Notes under the pieces: model-generated | The model's database searches: none | What the model saw: the letters and a program-made list of their open reading frames with translations, nothing else | Told to the model about the DNA's origin: nothing | NCBI GenBank assembly: GCA_946487795.1 | Contig: CAMLUN010000006.1 | Coordinates: forward strand, 1-39,579 | DNA: 39,579 nucleotides | Origin: an uncultured Lactobacillus sp. | GTDB taxonomy: Bacteria; Bacillota; Bacilli; Lactobacillales; Lactobacillaceae | Direction: 5' to 3' | In this document: positions 25,348-31,925 of the stretch, piece after piece | Position numbering within the stretch: the stretch's first letter is position 1 | Layout: the number at the start of each line of letters is the position of its first letter | Program-made: the position numbers and the translations under genes

Positions 25348-25473
25348 TTAATCGCTCAGCTTCTTGGCGTCAGCATCAATCTTTGCAAAACCAGAACCAT
25401 CTGGCTTCTTGTTGCTACGCTTTTCCATGGCTTTACGTGCCATTTCCTTACGTTCTTGCTTACTAAGTGCCAT
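25348..25473 (-). CDS. 41-residue basic protein of unknown function
   Basis: The frame encodes 41 residues: an amphipathic, highly charged helix (MALSKQERKEMARKAMEKRS), a short turn (NKKPDGSGFAKI) and a second charged helix (DADAKKLSD). There is no membrane segment and no cysteine. AGAGGCG lies about 9 bases before the ATG, a promoter with a dyad lies 38 bases further up, and a perfect hairpin follows the stop. Together these make it a real gene despite its size. I do not recognise a family. It is an isolated gene between the aminotransferase and the three-gene unknown operon and is transcribed away from the latter. Confidence 0.75.
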   Translation of the reverse strand: MALSKQERKEMARKAMEKRSNKKPDGSGFAKIDADAKKLSD

Positions 25474-25511
25474 CTAACTTCGCCTCTTTCCGAAACGCTT
25501 CAACAACATAG

Positions 25512-25541
25512 ATAATACACAAATGTGTTATATCTATACAA
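25512..25541 (-). promoter_or_regulatory. Promoter with internal dyad for the 41-aa gene
   Basis: On the minus strand TTGTAT (25536-25541) and TATTAT (25512-25517) are 18 bases apart. An imperfect inverted repeat with 11-base arms (GATAATACACA and TGTGTTATATC, 25511-25534) covers the -10 and the spacer, as an operator would. Confidence 0.5.
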
Positions 25542-25682
25542 TAATTATAACCTATTTTATTTTAAATTCAACGATCGGTGGGTAAATGTAAAGAAACTCT
25601 TCAATAATTTATGAAGTTCTTTAAATCTTACAGCAAGTCGATTAAGATAAAAACTAGTTATTAAAGTGAGGAGCGGTGCATA

Positions 25683-26570
25683 ATGGCAATTTCAGGACAC
25701 GAACAGTTTGCTCATGACGTAAGCGGAATTATTAATCAGCGAATCGCTGAAAAGGTTTCCTTCCTGCGCCAGGTTGATGAAGCAGTAAAAGATCACCATG
25801 ATAAAAAAATTTATCAGTTATTGGATAATCAACGTTATGCTAAGGAGATTGAACATCGGGAACAACAACCCAATAACCAAAGCGTAATGAGCTTAGTTGA
25901 TGATATTACTAATTACTTAAGCAACTTCTTAAGCATTAAATTAATTGATTATTTAGGAAAGAAGTACCCATTCTTTTATTATGAGGAATACGAGACTGGC
26001 CATTACCGGATCTATTTTGGTAATTGGTGGGATCGCCGTGAATTTGGTGAATTGGACGTTCTCAATGTTCGCTTCCTGTTTAATGATGATGAATATGATA
26101 AGTTGAAGAAGACATTTGAATTGTCCCGTGATAATAAGCGGTACAATAGTGATAAAATTGATAAGATTTCTGCTGAGAACGATCGGCTACAAGACTTAAT
26201 CGATCATCAGCGTGAACGTGAAGAGCAGCGGACAAAGTTACAAGAACAACTAAAGGATGTTAGCTCACGTTCAGGAATTTGGGAAAGTACTAAGAATAAG
26301 GAAAGTCGACAAAGTCTGATTGATGCTCTTCAAAAATTAGAAGATGAAGAGGAAGAATCACGAACAGCTGCTCAAACAATCAAGGATAATGAGCAGGTAG
26401 TTTTGTCGCTTTCAAAAGAAAATACGATTTTGAGCTATGAGCAAAAGAGTATTTTAGACACGTTTGGTTCCTTTGAAGACTTTGAGTTAGCCAATCGCAA
26501 TTTATATGCTAACTACATTAAGAGCTTATCTGATGACCAAGAAAAGCAGGTGACAGATGATGAACAATAA
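25683..26570 (+). CDS. Unknown coiled-coil protein, first gene of a three-gene operon
   Basis: This 295-residue soluble protein has three visible parts. Residues 1-75 are helical. Residues 78-150 look like a compact alpha/beta domain rich in aromatics (KKYPFFYYEEYETGHYRIYF, then GNWWDRREFGELDVLNVRFLF). Residues 150-250 form a long charged coiled coil with heptad-like spacing (DKIDKISAENDRLQDLIDHQ onward), and the tail is acidic. There is no P-loop, membrane helix or signal peptide. Similar proteins have been labelled SbcC-like only because of the coiled coil; no nuclease or ATPase motif supports that. GTGAGGAG lies 7 bases before the ATG. Its end overlaps the next gene, which indicates translational coupling. 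Confidence 0.75.
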   Translation: MAISGHEQFAHDVSGIINQRIAEKVSFLRQVDEAVKDHHDKKIYQLLDNQRYAKEIEHREQQPNNQSVMSLVDDITNYLSNFLSIKLIDYLGKKYPFFYYEEYETGHYRIYFGNWWDRREFGELDVLNVRFLFNDDEYDKLKKTFELSRDNKRYNSDKIDKISAENDRLQDLIDHQREREEQRTKLQEQLKDVSSRSGIWESTKNKESRQSLIDALQKLEDEEEESRTAAQTIKDNEQVVLSLSKENTILSYEQKSILDTFGSFEDFELANRNLYANYIKSLSDDQEKQVTDDEQ

Positions 26571-27558
26571 ACAAATGTTGAATCAACCATCTGAACAGTT
26601 AAATGCCTTGGCCCATTCTTTTGATCACGGTCTAGAAATTGGTCAACATTACGTTAAACTTTTAACTAAACTAGCTCAAACAGATGACGCTCATGATCTC
26701 CTCACCGCAACAAATGATTTAGTAAATCTAGATTTAGAGGATGCGTTTGTTAAGTTTCCTCAGCACTATCAGGTTGCTGATTATTATTTGCTGTTAATGG
26801 GACGATTGCTAGAAATGCACTCTAATGCGGAATTCAAAATTACTGAAGATCCAACGAGTCACCGTTTTTACGCAACAATTTCTGCATTAGGTGAAAAGGT
26901 TCTCTTTCATTTTATTAAGGATGCGGAAGGAAATGCTGCTTTTACGGATGTCAATGATAATGAACCAATTTTTTCTTTAAACCTCAAGCATCAAATGCTG
27001 CGGTTTAATAATAAGGCACTTGTAAACTACTTTATTATTAATGGGTTGAAAAAGTATTCTGATCTTGACTTGCGTTCGGCAATTAAACCGTTGTTACTTT
27101 TCGCTCAGGCACTTCACGACGATTTGAACTTTGTAATTGATCGGGGGATCCTCGGTACAAGTAACCAACAGCACTATGATTTAGCGCAGCCTGAACTATC
27201 ATTAACTGTAATCGATCGGTTGTTTGTTGCTACGGCTGAAACTGATTACATGCTATTTAATTTGCCAAAGAATAATGGTGCTGAATTGCGGCTTGAACGT
27301 CAGGTTAACCTTGATCTTTCGTTTGATCCTGATGACTATAGTCAACAATGGTTCTTCTCTGTTCAAGATCCTGACGCCCAGGTTTCGTTTTTCGATTTAT
27401 TGCTTCATTACCAGTTGATTCGTGATTGGTACTTAAGTAATCGTGATGAATTAGCAGTTAAGTCGGATCCGTTAATGTTTGCCGATGATGAGCAAGTTGA
27501 ACAGGGTGAGACAATAACTGATGAGCCAGTTCTTGAGGATGATGAGCAAAATGATTAA
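26557..27558 (+). CDS. Unknown acidic protein, second gene of the operon
   Basis: This protein of 332-333 residues has no membrane segment or signal peptide and no motif I recognise. It reads as mostly helical at the start (to about 85), with a beta-containing middle (HRFYATISALGEKVLFHFI, then NEPIFSLNLKHQMLRFNNKA) and further helices. The last 30 residues are almost entirely acidic. Two ATGs, at 26557 and 26560, are possible; CAGGTGACAG upstream is slightly better placed for the second. It overlaps the first gene by about 11-14 bases and the third by about 8, so the three proteins are probably made in a fixed ratio and may form a complex (inference). Confidence 0.72.
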   Translation: MMNNKQMLNQPSEQLNALAHSFDHGLEIGQHYVKLLTKLAQTDDAHDLLTATNDLVNLDLEDAFVKFPQHYQVADYYLLLMGRLLEMHSNAEFKITEDPTSHRFYATISALGEKVLFHFIKDAEGNAAFTDVNDNEPIFSLNLKHQMLRFNNKALVNYFIINGLKKYSDLDLRSAIKPLLLFAQALHDDLNFVIDRGILGTSNQQHYDLAQPELSLTVIDRLFVATAETDYMLFNLPKNNGAELRLERQVNLDLSFDPDDYSQQWFFSVQDPDAQVSFFDLLLHYQLIRDWYLSNRDELAVKSDPLMFADDEQVEQGETITDEPVLEDDEQND

Positions 27559-28078
27559 TTGGACAACATTACTTCATCAAGTAATCGATTTGGAACTCGA
27601 TGTGGACGAGGCAAAGGAGCTGACGATCGGTCCAGAAGCACGGAAGCAAACGATCTTTGTTGCGTTGGATGTAGAATTAGCAAAGCTTGCCAATAGCAAT
27701 GGTTGGTTTAATGTTCTTGACCAGCCGACGGAAGATGCCCCAAAAGCCTTTGAGCACTACTTGAAATCACTTGAATTATTGTTGCTATTCAGTGCTAAGC
27801 AGCAGTGGACACATTTGATTGTTATGGACCAAAAACAATGGGATTTAATTAAACGAACTAAACCAACAACAAAACTTGCCGATCTTAATAAGCAGTACTT
27901 AGCAATTAAACACTTCCTTAATGATGCTTACTACAATCATCGTCAAGAAAGTTTTCGACATGCTTGGCATCTCCTAATAAAATGGGGAATGGTTGATTTA
28001 GGATTTAGTAGCGAAGAAATTACTACTAAGTATAAAGAATTAATTGAGCAACAACGAGCTCATTGGGTAAAAGATTAA
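27551..28078 (+). CDS. Divergent all-alpha dUTPase/MazG-fold-like protein, third gene of the operon
   Basis: This all-helical protein of about 175 residues resembles dimeric dUTPases of the MazG superfamily (dUTPase_2, COG4508): an N-terminal LLHQVIDLELDVDE helix, then ALDVELAKLANSNGWFNVL, then EHYLKSLELLLLF. In active members the second and third segments carry the Mg2+ ligands as ExxE and EExxD-type patterns. Here they read Glu42...Lys45 and Glu68-His69...Lys72, so most acidic ligands are replaced and dUTP hydrolysis looks unlikely. The family call is by eye. Upstream ATGs at 27521, 27539 and 27542 are in frame; GAGG at 27535-27538 best fits 27551, which gives an 8-base overlap with the previous gene. 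A terminator follows. Confidence 0.6.
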   Translation: MINWTTLLHQVIDLELDVDEAKELTIGPEARKQTIFVALDVELAKLANSNGWFNVLDQPTEDAPKAFEHYLKSLELLLLFSAKQQWTHLIVMDQKQWDLIKRTKPTTKLADLNKQYLAIKHFLNDAYYNHRQESFRHAWHLLIKWGMVDLGFSSEEITTKYKELIEQQRAHWVKD

Positions 28079-28096
28079 ACCCGTTAATAGCAAAAA

Positions 28097-28124
28097 AAGG
28101 GACTGGCCAAAACGCCAGTCCCTT
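28097..28124. terminator. Terminator of the three-gene operon, shared with the 47-aa gene
   Basis: A perfect 11-bp stem, AAGGGACTGGC with GCCAGTCCCTT, and a 6-base loop. It is preceded by A7 and followed by ATTTGTT, and lies between converging genes, so it can act both ways. Confidence 0.85.
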
Positions 28125-28144
28125 ATTTGTTGAATCGAAAACGA

Positions 28145-28288
28145 TCATGCTTTTCGACTATTATAACTGTTACGAGAAGCAACATGTTTGCCAGCTGCTT
28201 GATCATCATTATCGGCTTTGTTACCAAACATAATTTGACCAACAACTGAACCAATTAAAATTATTATAATAACAAAGAATGGTAACAT
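28145..28288 (-). CDS. 47-residue single-span membrane protein
   Basis: The frame encodes 47 residues: an N-terminal membrane helix (MLPFFVIIIILIGSVVGQIM) directly followed by a polar tail rich in Asn, Asp and basic residues (GNKADNDDQAAGKHVASRN). The layout suggests the N-terminus is in the membrane and the tail is on one face, with no cleavage site. GAGGTGA lies 6 bases before the ATG, so translation is likely. I know no family for it. It faces the unknown three-gene operon and shares its terminator. A TTGCAA (28345-28350) and a TAATAA about 18 bases downstream on the minus strand could be its promoter. Confidence 0.7.
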   Translation of the reverse strand: MLPFFVIIIILIGSVVGQIMFGNKADNDDQAAGKHVASRNSYNSRKA

Positions 28289-28612
28289 GATAAATCACCT
28301 CAAAAAGCATTCTCTGTTTTTTATTATTAGACTTTTTCATTATTTTGCAATTAATAATTAATAAACTGACCTAATCTTTATTAAATGTTTAAAATATTAT
28401 CAATTTTAAAAGATTTAATATAAAAGGTCTAATTATGACTGATTTTGTATTTTTTGGGTTATCGAGAGATTATTATTAAATTATTGAAAGATGCATATTT
28501 GTGAGAAGATTATTTATTTAACGCTTAATTAATTGAAATGATAGCTAATAGATTGATAAATTAATCATATATTGAAAATATTTTTTACTCTGCACACTAC
28601 CTGCACACAGAA
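28289..28612. other. AT-rich non-coding stretch beside tRNA-Arg
   Basis: About 320 bases, visibly richer in A and T than the flanks, with no gene I can support on either strand. It holds the promoter side of the 47-aa gene at its left end and a short direct repeat, CTGCACAC, at 28590-28597 and 28601-28608 near its right end. Confidence 0.6.
28590..28608. repeat. Tandem direct repeat CTGCACAC
   Basis: CTGCACAC occurs at 28590-28597 and 28601-28608, an 11-base period, about 50 bases beyond the 3' end of the tRNA gene. Short direct repeats of this kind next to a tRNA 3' end resemble integrase arm-binding sites. Confidence 0.4.
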
Positions 28613-28643
28613 TAAAAAAAGAAGCCTGATATAACAGACTTCT
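28613..28643 (-). terminator. Intrinsic terminator of tRNA-Arg
   Basis: On the minus strand AGAAGTCTG pairs with CAGGCTTCT (one G-U) and is followed by a T7 run (28613-28619 complement), 16 bases past the tRNA. Confidence 0.75.
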
Positions 28644-28658
28644 AACGTACTATTTAAT

Positions 28659-28731
28659 GAAACGAGAGGGACTTGAACCCTCAACCCTCGGTTTAGAAGA
28701 CCGATGCTCTATCCAGTTGAGCTACCGTTTC
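28659..28731 (-). tRNA. tRNA-Arg, anticodon UCU
   Basis: A 73-base cloverleaf reads on the minus strand. The 7-bp acceptor stem is GAAACGG with TCGTTTC (one G-U). The D arm is GCTCAACTGGATAGAGC, the anticodon arm is TCGGT-CTTCTAA-ACCGA with TCT as anticodon, and the T arm carries GGTTCAAGTCC. CCA is not encoded. It decodes AGA and AGG. It has its own promoter and terminator and is a single gene, a typical target for phage or island integration. Confidence 0.95.
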
Positions 28732-28742
28732 AGACAGATTAT

Positions 28743-28772
28743 AGTATATAATTTTACATCTATAATTGTCAA
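28743..28772 (-). promoter_or_regulatory. Promoter of tRNA-Arg
   Basis: On the minus strand TTGACA (28767-28772) and TATACT (28743-28748) are 18 bases apart. The -10 ends 11 bases before the mature tRNA. Confidence 0.7.
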
Positions 28773-28822
28773 TGTAGTTTGATTATATATTGCATTTTTT
28801 ATATAATGATTACTTTGATCGT

Positions 28823-28851
28823 TTGACTGAAACGCTTTCAAAGCCTATACT
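28823..28851 (+). promoter_or_regulatory. TetR-gene promoter with nested dyad operator
   Basis: TTGACT (28823-28828) and TATACT (28846-28851) are exactly 17 bases apart. A 13-base dyad, TGAAACGCTTTCA (28828-28840), fills the spacer, flanked by a wider CTTTGA/TCAAAG pair (28814-28819 and 28838-28843). This position fits an autoregulatory operator. Confidence 0.7.
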
Positions 28852-28913
28852 TTAAATTAGTAGAAGTACGAAAGCGAGGGGAACTTAAGCTGAAATCGAA
28901 GGGATGATGATTT

Positions 28914-29561
28914 ATGGCAGGTAATAAGACGGATCCACGTGTAGTGAAGACACGTAATAGTCTTCGTAAAGCATTAGTCTATCTGATGCGAAGAGAAAAA
29001 TTAGAAGACATCAGTGTTCAAAAAATTACTGAAACCGCCAACATCACCCGGGGAACTTTCTATCTTCACTATAAAGATAAAAAGGACTTCATCAGATCCG
29101 CAATTAATGAGATCCTTGATGAATTCTTTGATCAAGTGATGGTAGAGAGTGAGGACCTTAGTTTTTCTAAAGGGCAAACGGTGCAGGTGTTCTCACTCCA
29201 GAAGGCGTTTCAGTACATTGAAAGTGAAGCTGATATTTTTGATGTATTACTGAACAACGAACGAAATGACTTCTTTTATGAACAACTTTATGATCGGTTA
29301 TCTGAACAGCTATCAAGGTTCTACACTGTAATGGCTGAATCAGATGAGCAACCAAAAGTTCCCTTGAATTTGCAGATTTCCTTCATTGATTCAGCACTTC
29401 TTGGCTTAATAAGTCATTGGCTAAAAGATGGTATGATTTATACATCACGGTACATGACCCAAAGCGTGGGGAAGATGCTTGATCAGTTGGATTCTAACAA
29501 TATCCTCTTGCTTGACTTCTTTAGTCACGAAACTGAGCCGGCATTACAGGATATTCAATGA
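28914..29561 (+). CDS. TetR/AcrR family transcriptional regulator
   Basis: This 215-residue one-component regulator has a clear N-terminal TetR helix-turn-helix (about 14-62: SLRKALVYLMRREKLEDISV, then KITETANITRGTFYLHYKDK). The C-terminal helical ligand domain resembles the TetR_C_8 group common in lactobacilli and streptococci. The ligand is unknown. A dyad inside its promoter suggests it represses itself. No exporter or enzyme gene is next to it: the left neighbour is tRNA-Arg and the right is the L21 operon behind its own promoter, so its targets are elsewhere or it acts on a distant gene. AAGGGA lies 9 bases before the ATG. Confidence 0.9.
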   Translation: MAGNKTDPRVVKTRNSLRKALVYLMRREKLEDISVQKITETANITRGTFYLHYKDKKDFIRSAINEILDEFFDQVMVESEDLSFSKGQTVQVFSLQKAFQYIESEADIFDVLLNNERNDFFYEQLYDRLSEQLSRFYTVMAESDEQPKVPLNLQISFIDSALLGLISHWLKDGMIYTSRYMTQSVGKMLDQLDSNNILLLDFFSHETEPALQDIQ

Positions 29562-29575
29562 ATCCCAATTTAGGG

Positions 29576-29614
29576 AGCGTCAGATTGACAAGTAGTCAGC
29601 TGACACTCTTTTTT
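29576..29614 (+). terminator. Terminator after the TetR gene
   Basis: AGCGTCAG (29576-29583) pairs with CTGACACT (29600-29607, one G-U), with an inner TGAC/GTCA stem, followed by CTTTTTT. Confidence 0.75.
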
Positions 29615-29634
29615 GAACTCTATAAAAGTTATGG

Positions 29635-29663
29635 TTGACTAATTAGTTGATTTTTGATATTAT
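29635..29663 (+). promoter_or_regulatory. Sigma-A promoter of the L21 operon
   Basis: TTGACT (29635-29640) and TATTAT (29658-29663) with a 17-base spacer. Confidence 0.85.
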
Positions 29664-29669
29664 GCAACT

Positions 29670-29757
29670 GTTGTATTTGTGACCCAACAACTACAACCGC
29701 ACGCTGCCAAGTTTAAAGCATTTGCTGCTTGGTTCGGCGAGTCTTAGAAATTAAGGA
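29670..29757 (+). promoter_or_regulatory. Ribosomal protein L21 leader
   Basis: The leader between promoter and rplU holds the conserved L21-leader core: AACCGCACGCTGCC at about 29695-29708, AAGT, a variable loop, and GCTTGGTTCGGCGAGTC at about 29729-29745. GCTGCC...GGTTCGGC forms the characteristic stem. The element is found upstream of rplU in Bacillota and is thought to give feedback control by L21. It is recognised from sequence pattern, not from a covariance search. Confidence 0.8.
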
Positions 29758-29770
29758 GGTGCACAAATTT

Positions 29771-30079
29771 ATGTACGCAATTATCGTAACTGGCGGTAAG
29801 CAATACAAGGTAGAAGAAGGTTCATCCATCTACGTTGAAAAGCTTGATGCTAAGGAAGGCGACAAGGTTACTTTTGATCAAGTAGTCTTTGTTGGTGGCG
29901 ACAGCACTAAGATTGGTACTCCATTAGTTGATGGTGCATCAGTTGAAGCTACTGTTGACAAGCAAGGTAAGGAAAAGAAGGTTGTTACCTTCAAGTACAA
30001 GCCTAAGAAGCACACCCACACTAAGCAAGGTCACCGTCAACCATACACTAAGGTTACTGTTAACAAGATCAATGCTTAA
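29771..30079 (+). CDS. rplU: 50S ribosomal protein L21
   Basis: This 102-residue protein is L21 of the large subunit: [19 protein letters not shown], then [10 protein letters not shown], and the basic RNA-binding [20 protein letters not shown] near the C-terminus, with normal length. In-frame codons back to 29729 are leader RNA, while AAGGAGG lies about 12 bases before the ATG at 29771, which gives the standard N-terminus. First gene of rplU-prp-rpmA. Confidence 0.97.
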   Translation: MYAIIVTGGKQYKVEEGSSIYVEKLDAKEGDKVTFDQVVFVGGDSTKIGTPLVDGASVEATVDKQGKEKKVVTFKYKPKKHTHTKQGHRQPYTKVTVNKINA

Positions 30080-30093
30080 TGCGGAGGTAAATA

Positions 30094-30420
30094 ATGATTC
30101 GGGTAACTTTTAAATTAAATTCGGATCACCTAATTACCGCTTTTCAGATGGCAGGGCATGCCGATGCTGGTCCTTATGGTCAGGATATTGTTTGTGCTGC
30201 TGCATCTGCTTTATCAATCTCAACTATTAATGGTTTGACACAGGTCGCTAAGACCAAGCCCAATGTTGATAGTGACGATGATAATGGTGGCTTTCTCAAT
30301 GTTACTGATATTAGCTTAGCTCATGATGCGCAAGTTATTATGCAGACATTCTTCAATGGAATGAATGATATTGCGGAAAGCTATCCTCAAAACATTGAAA
30401 TCAAAATGTTTGAAAATTAA
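30094..30420 (+). CDS. prp: Ribosomal-processing cysteine protease Prp
   Basis: This 108-residue cysteine protease removes the N-terminal extension of ribosomal protein L27 in Bacillota and relatives. The catalytic pair is visible as His22 in QMAGHADAGPYG and Cys34 in DIVCAAASALS, with the family spacing. Its gene lies between rplU and rpmA, exactly as in Staphylococcus and other species where processing was shown. GCGGAGG precedes the ATG. The substrate gene is the next one and carries the expected cleavage motif. Confidence 0.95.
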   Translation: MIRVTFKLNSDHLITAFQMAGHADAGPYGQDIVCAAASALSISTINGLTQVAKTKPNVDSDDDNGGFLNVTDISLAHDAQVIMQTFFNGMNDIAESYPQNIEIKMFEN

Positions 30421-30445
30421 AAATATTTGCTGGAGGTGAACAATT

Positions 30446-30727
30446 ATGATTATGAATTTGCAATTCTTCTCTCACCACAAAGGGGGCGGTTCCACTGCCA
30501 ACGGTCGGAACTCAGCTGGTCGTCGTCTTGGTACCAAGGCTGCTGATGGTTCTATTGTTACAGCTGGTTCAATTATTTACCGTCAACGTGGTACTCACAT
30601 TAACCCTGGTGAAAACGTTGGCCGTGGTGGTGACGATACCCTTTACGCTAAGGTTGCTGGTCGGGTTAAGTTTGAACGTCTTGGCCGTGACAAGCGGAAG
30701 GTTTCTGTTTACCCAGTTGCCGAATAA
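30446..30727 (+). CDS. rpmA: 50S ribosomal protein L27, Prp-processed form
   Basis: This 93-residue L27 reaches toward the peptidyl transferase centre. It begins [20 protein letters not shown]: the NLQFF stretch is the extension removed by Prp, with cleavage expected after Phe8 so that the mature protein starts SHHKGGG. The common site has Ala after FF; here it is Ser. The remainder ([19 protein letters not shown], then [21 protein letters not shown]) is standard. GGAGGTG lies 7 bases before the ATG. Confidence 0.97.
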   Translation: MIMNLQFFSHHKGGGSTANGRNSAGRRLGTKAADGSIVTAGSIIYRQRGTHINPGENVGRGGDDTLYAKVAGRVKFERLGRDKRKVSVYPVAE

Positions 30728-30736
30728 TAATATAAT

Positions 30737-30769
30737 GGACTGCACCTTTAATGGTTCGGTCCTTTTTAT
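30737..30769 (+). terminator. Terminator after rpmA
   Basis: GGACTG (30737-30742) pairs with CGGTCC (30757-30762, one G-U) followed by TTTTTATTTTTT. Confidence 0.6.
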
Positions 30770-30810
30770 TTTTTAAATATTACCCCTCAGCATTAATTGT
30801 AAAAATTACC

Positions 30811-30816
30811 TATAAT
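30811..30816 (+). promoter_or_regulatory. -10 element of the M24 peptidase gene
   Basis: A perfect TATAAT lies 30 bases before the ATG. No good -35 is visible at the usual spacing. Confidence 0.4.
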
Positions 30817-30846
30817 AGAATTAAACCAAAAATGGGGGATTAGCTA

Positions 30847-31923
30847 ATGTCAAGAATCAGTAGGTTACAACAGAAGTTTGAACAATTATACATTGATGCT
30901 TTTTTGGTGACTGATCAAAAAAATATTTATTATTTAACAGGATTTAACCTCCTTCAGGGAGATGGATGCTTATTAGTAACGCCGCAGAACGCAATTATTA
31001 TTACTGATGAGCGCTATCAGTTAGCCTTAGAAGAATTTGAATCTGATGAGGTTGTTGCAACAATTAGTCGAGACTATTATGGTTCTGTTAATAAGATTTG
31101 TGAAGGACTCAACTTAACGGTTCTTGGCTATGAAGACACTATTTCATATCATCTTTTTGATGCTTTTGATGAACTAATGACGTCTGATATTGTCCCGTTC
31201 CACCATTTGATTGAAAAGATGCGGTTAGTTAAGGATAGCACTGAGATCAACAAGCTTCGTGCTGCAGCTGAATTACAATCAGCAGGGTACGATTATTTCC
31301 TTTCGATTGTTCATCCCGGGATAACAGAACGTGAATTAGCAATAAAACTTGATTATTGGATGAAGATGCAGGGCGCTTCAGGACCATCTTTCCCAACAAT
31401 TGTTGCTAGTGGAGCTAATTCTGCAAAGCCGCACGCAACCGCTTCAAGTAAGCCGATTGCTGATGGGGATGTTGTGACATTAGATTTTGGCTACTATCTT
31501 GATGGCTACACTGCAGATATGACTAGAACATTTGCGGTCGGCTCAATTGATCCTGAACTCCGTGATATTTATAAAATTGTGAATGAAGCTCGTCAGTTGG
31601 TGATCGATCATGCTAAGGTTGGTATTCGTGGCAATGAACTGGATGCATATGGCCGGGCATTAATCGAAGAAGCTGGCTACGGTGATGAATTTAATCACGG
31701 AATGGGGCATGGTATTGGTTTAGCGGTTCATGAGCTGCCTGCAACGTATGCGCCAGGAACAAAAAGGGTCAAACTGAAAAATAATGAAGTGATTACGGTT
31801 GAACCAGGGATCTACATTCCTGAAATTGGTGGGGTGCGAATTGAAGATGATATTATTGTGACTCACGGTGGTGCAGAAGTAATTACAACTGCACCAACAG
31901 AATTGATCGTTGTTGAGGACTAG
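30847..31923 (+). CDS. pepP: M24 family Xaa-Pro peptidase
   Basis: This 358-residue cytosolic metallopeptidase removes the N-terminal residue before proline or splits Xaa-Pro dipeptides. The N-terminal creatinase-like domain covers 1-125 and the pita-bread catalytic domain the rest. All five metal ligands are in place: Asp213 and Asp224 (DFGYYLDGYTADMTRTF), His288 (GMGHGIGLAVHE), Glu319 (VEPGIY) and Glu333 (VRIEDD). It matches the B. subtilis YqhT type found before efp; aminopeptidase P and prolidase activity cannot be separated from sequence. GGGGGA lies before the ATG. The next gene starts 2 bases after its stop. Confidence 0.93.
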   Translation: MSRISRLQQKFEQLYIDAFLVTDQKNIYYLTGFNLLQGDGCLLVTPQNAIIITDERYQLALEEFESDEVVATISRDYYGSVNKICEGLNLTVLGYEDTISYHLFDAFDELMTSDIVPFHHLIEKMRLVKDSTEINKLRAAAELQSAGYDYFLSIVHPGITERELAIKLDYWMKMQGASGPSFPTIVASGANSAKPHATASSKPIADGDVVTLDFGYYLDGYTADMTRTFAVGSIDPELRDIYKIVNEARQLVIDHAKVGIRGNELDAYGRALIEEAGYGDEFNHGMGHGIGLAVHELPATYAPGTKRVKLKNNEVITVEPGIYIPEIGGVRIEDDIIVTHGGAEVITTAPTELIVVED

Positions 31924-31925
31924 CA

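Noticed and set aside
25683..26570. SbcC or SMC-type exonuclease identity for the coiled-coil protein
   Set aside because: It has no Walker A or B motif and no zinc hook; only the coiled coil is shared.
28828..28840. TGAAACGCTTTCA as a CcpA cre site
   Set aside because: It is 13 bases, one short of the 14-base cre consensus, and it sits like a TetR operator in the TetR gene's own promoter. CcpA binding is not excluded but is the weaker reading.
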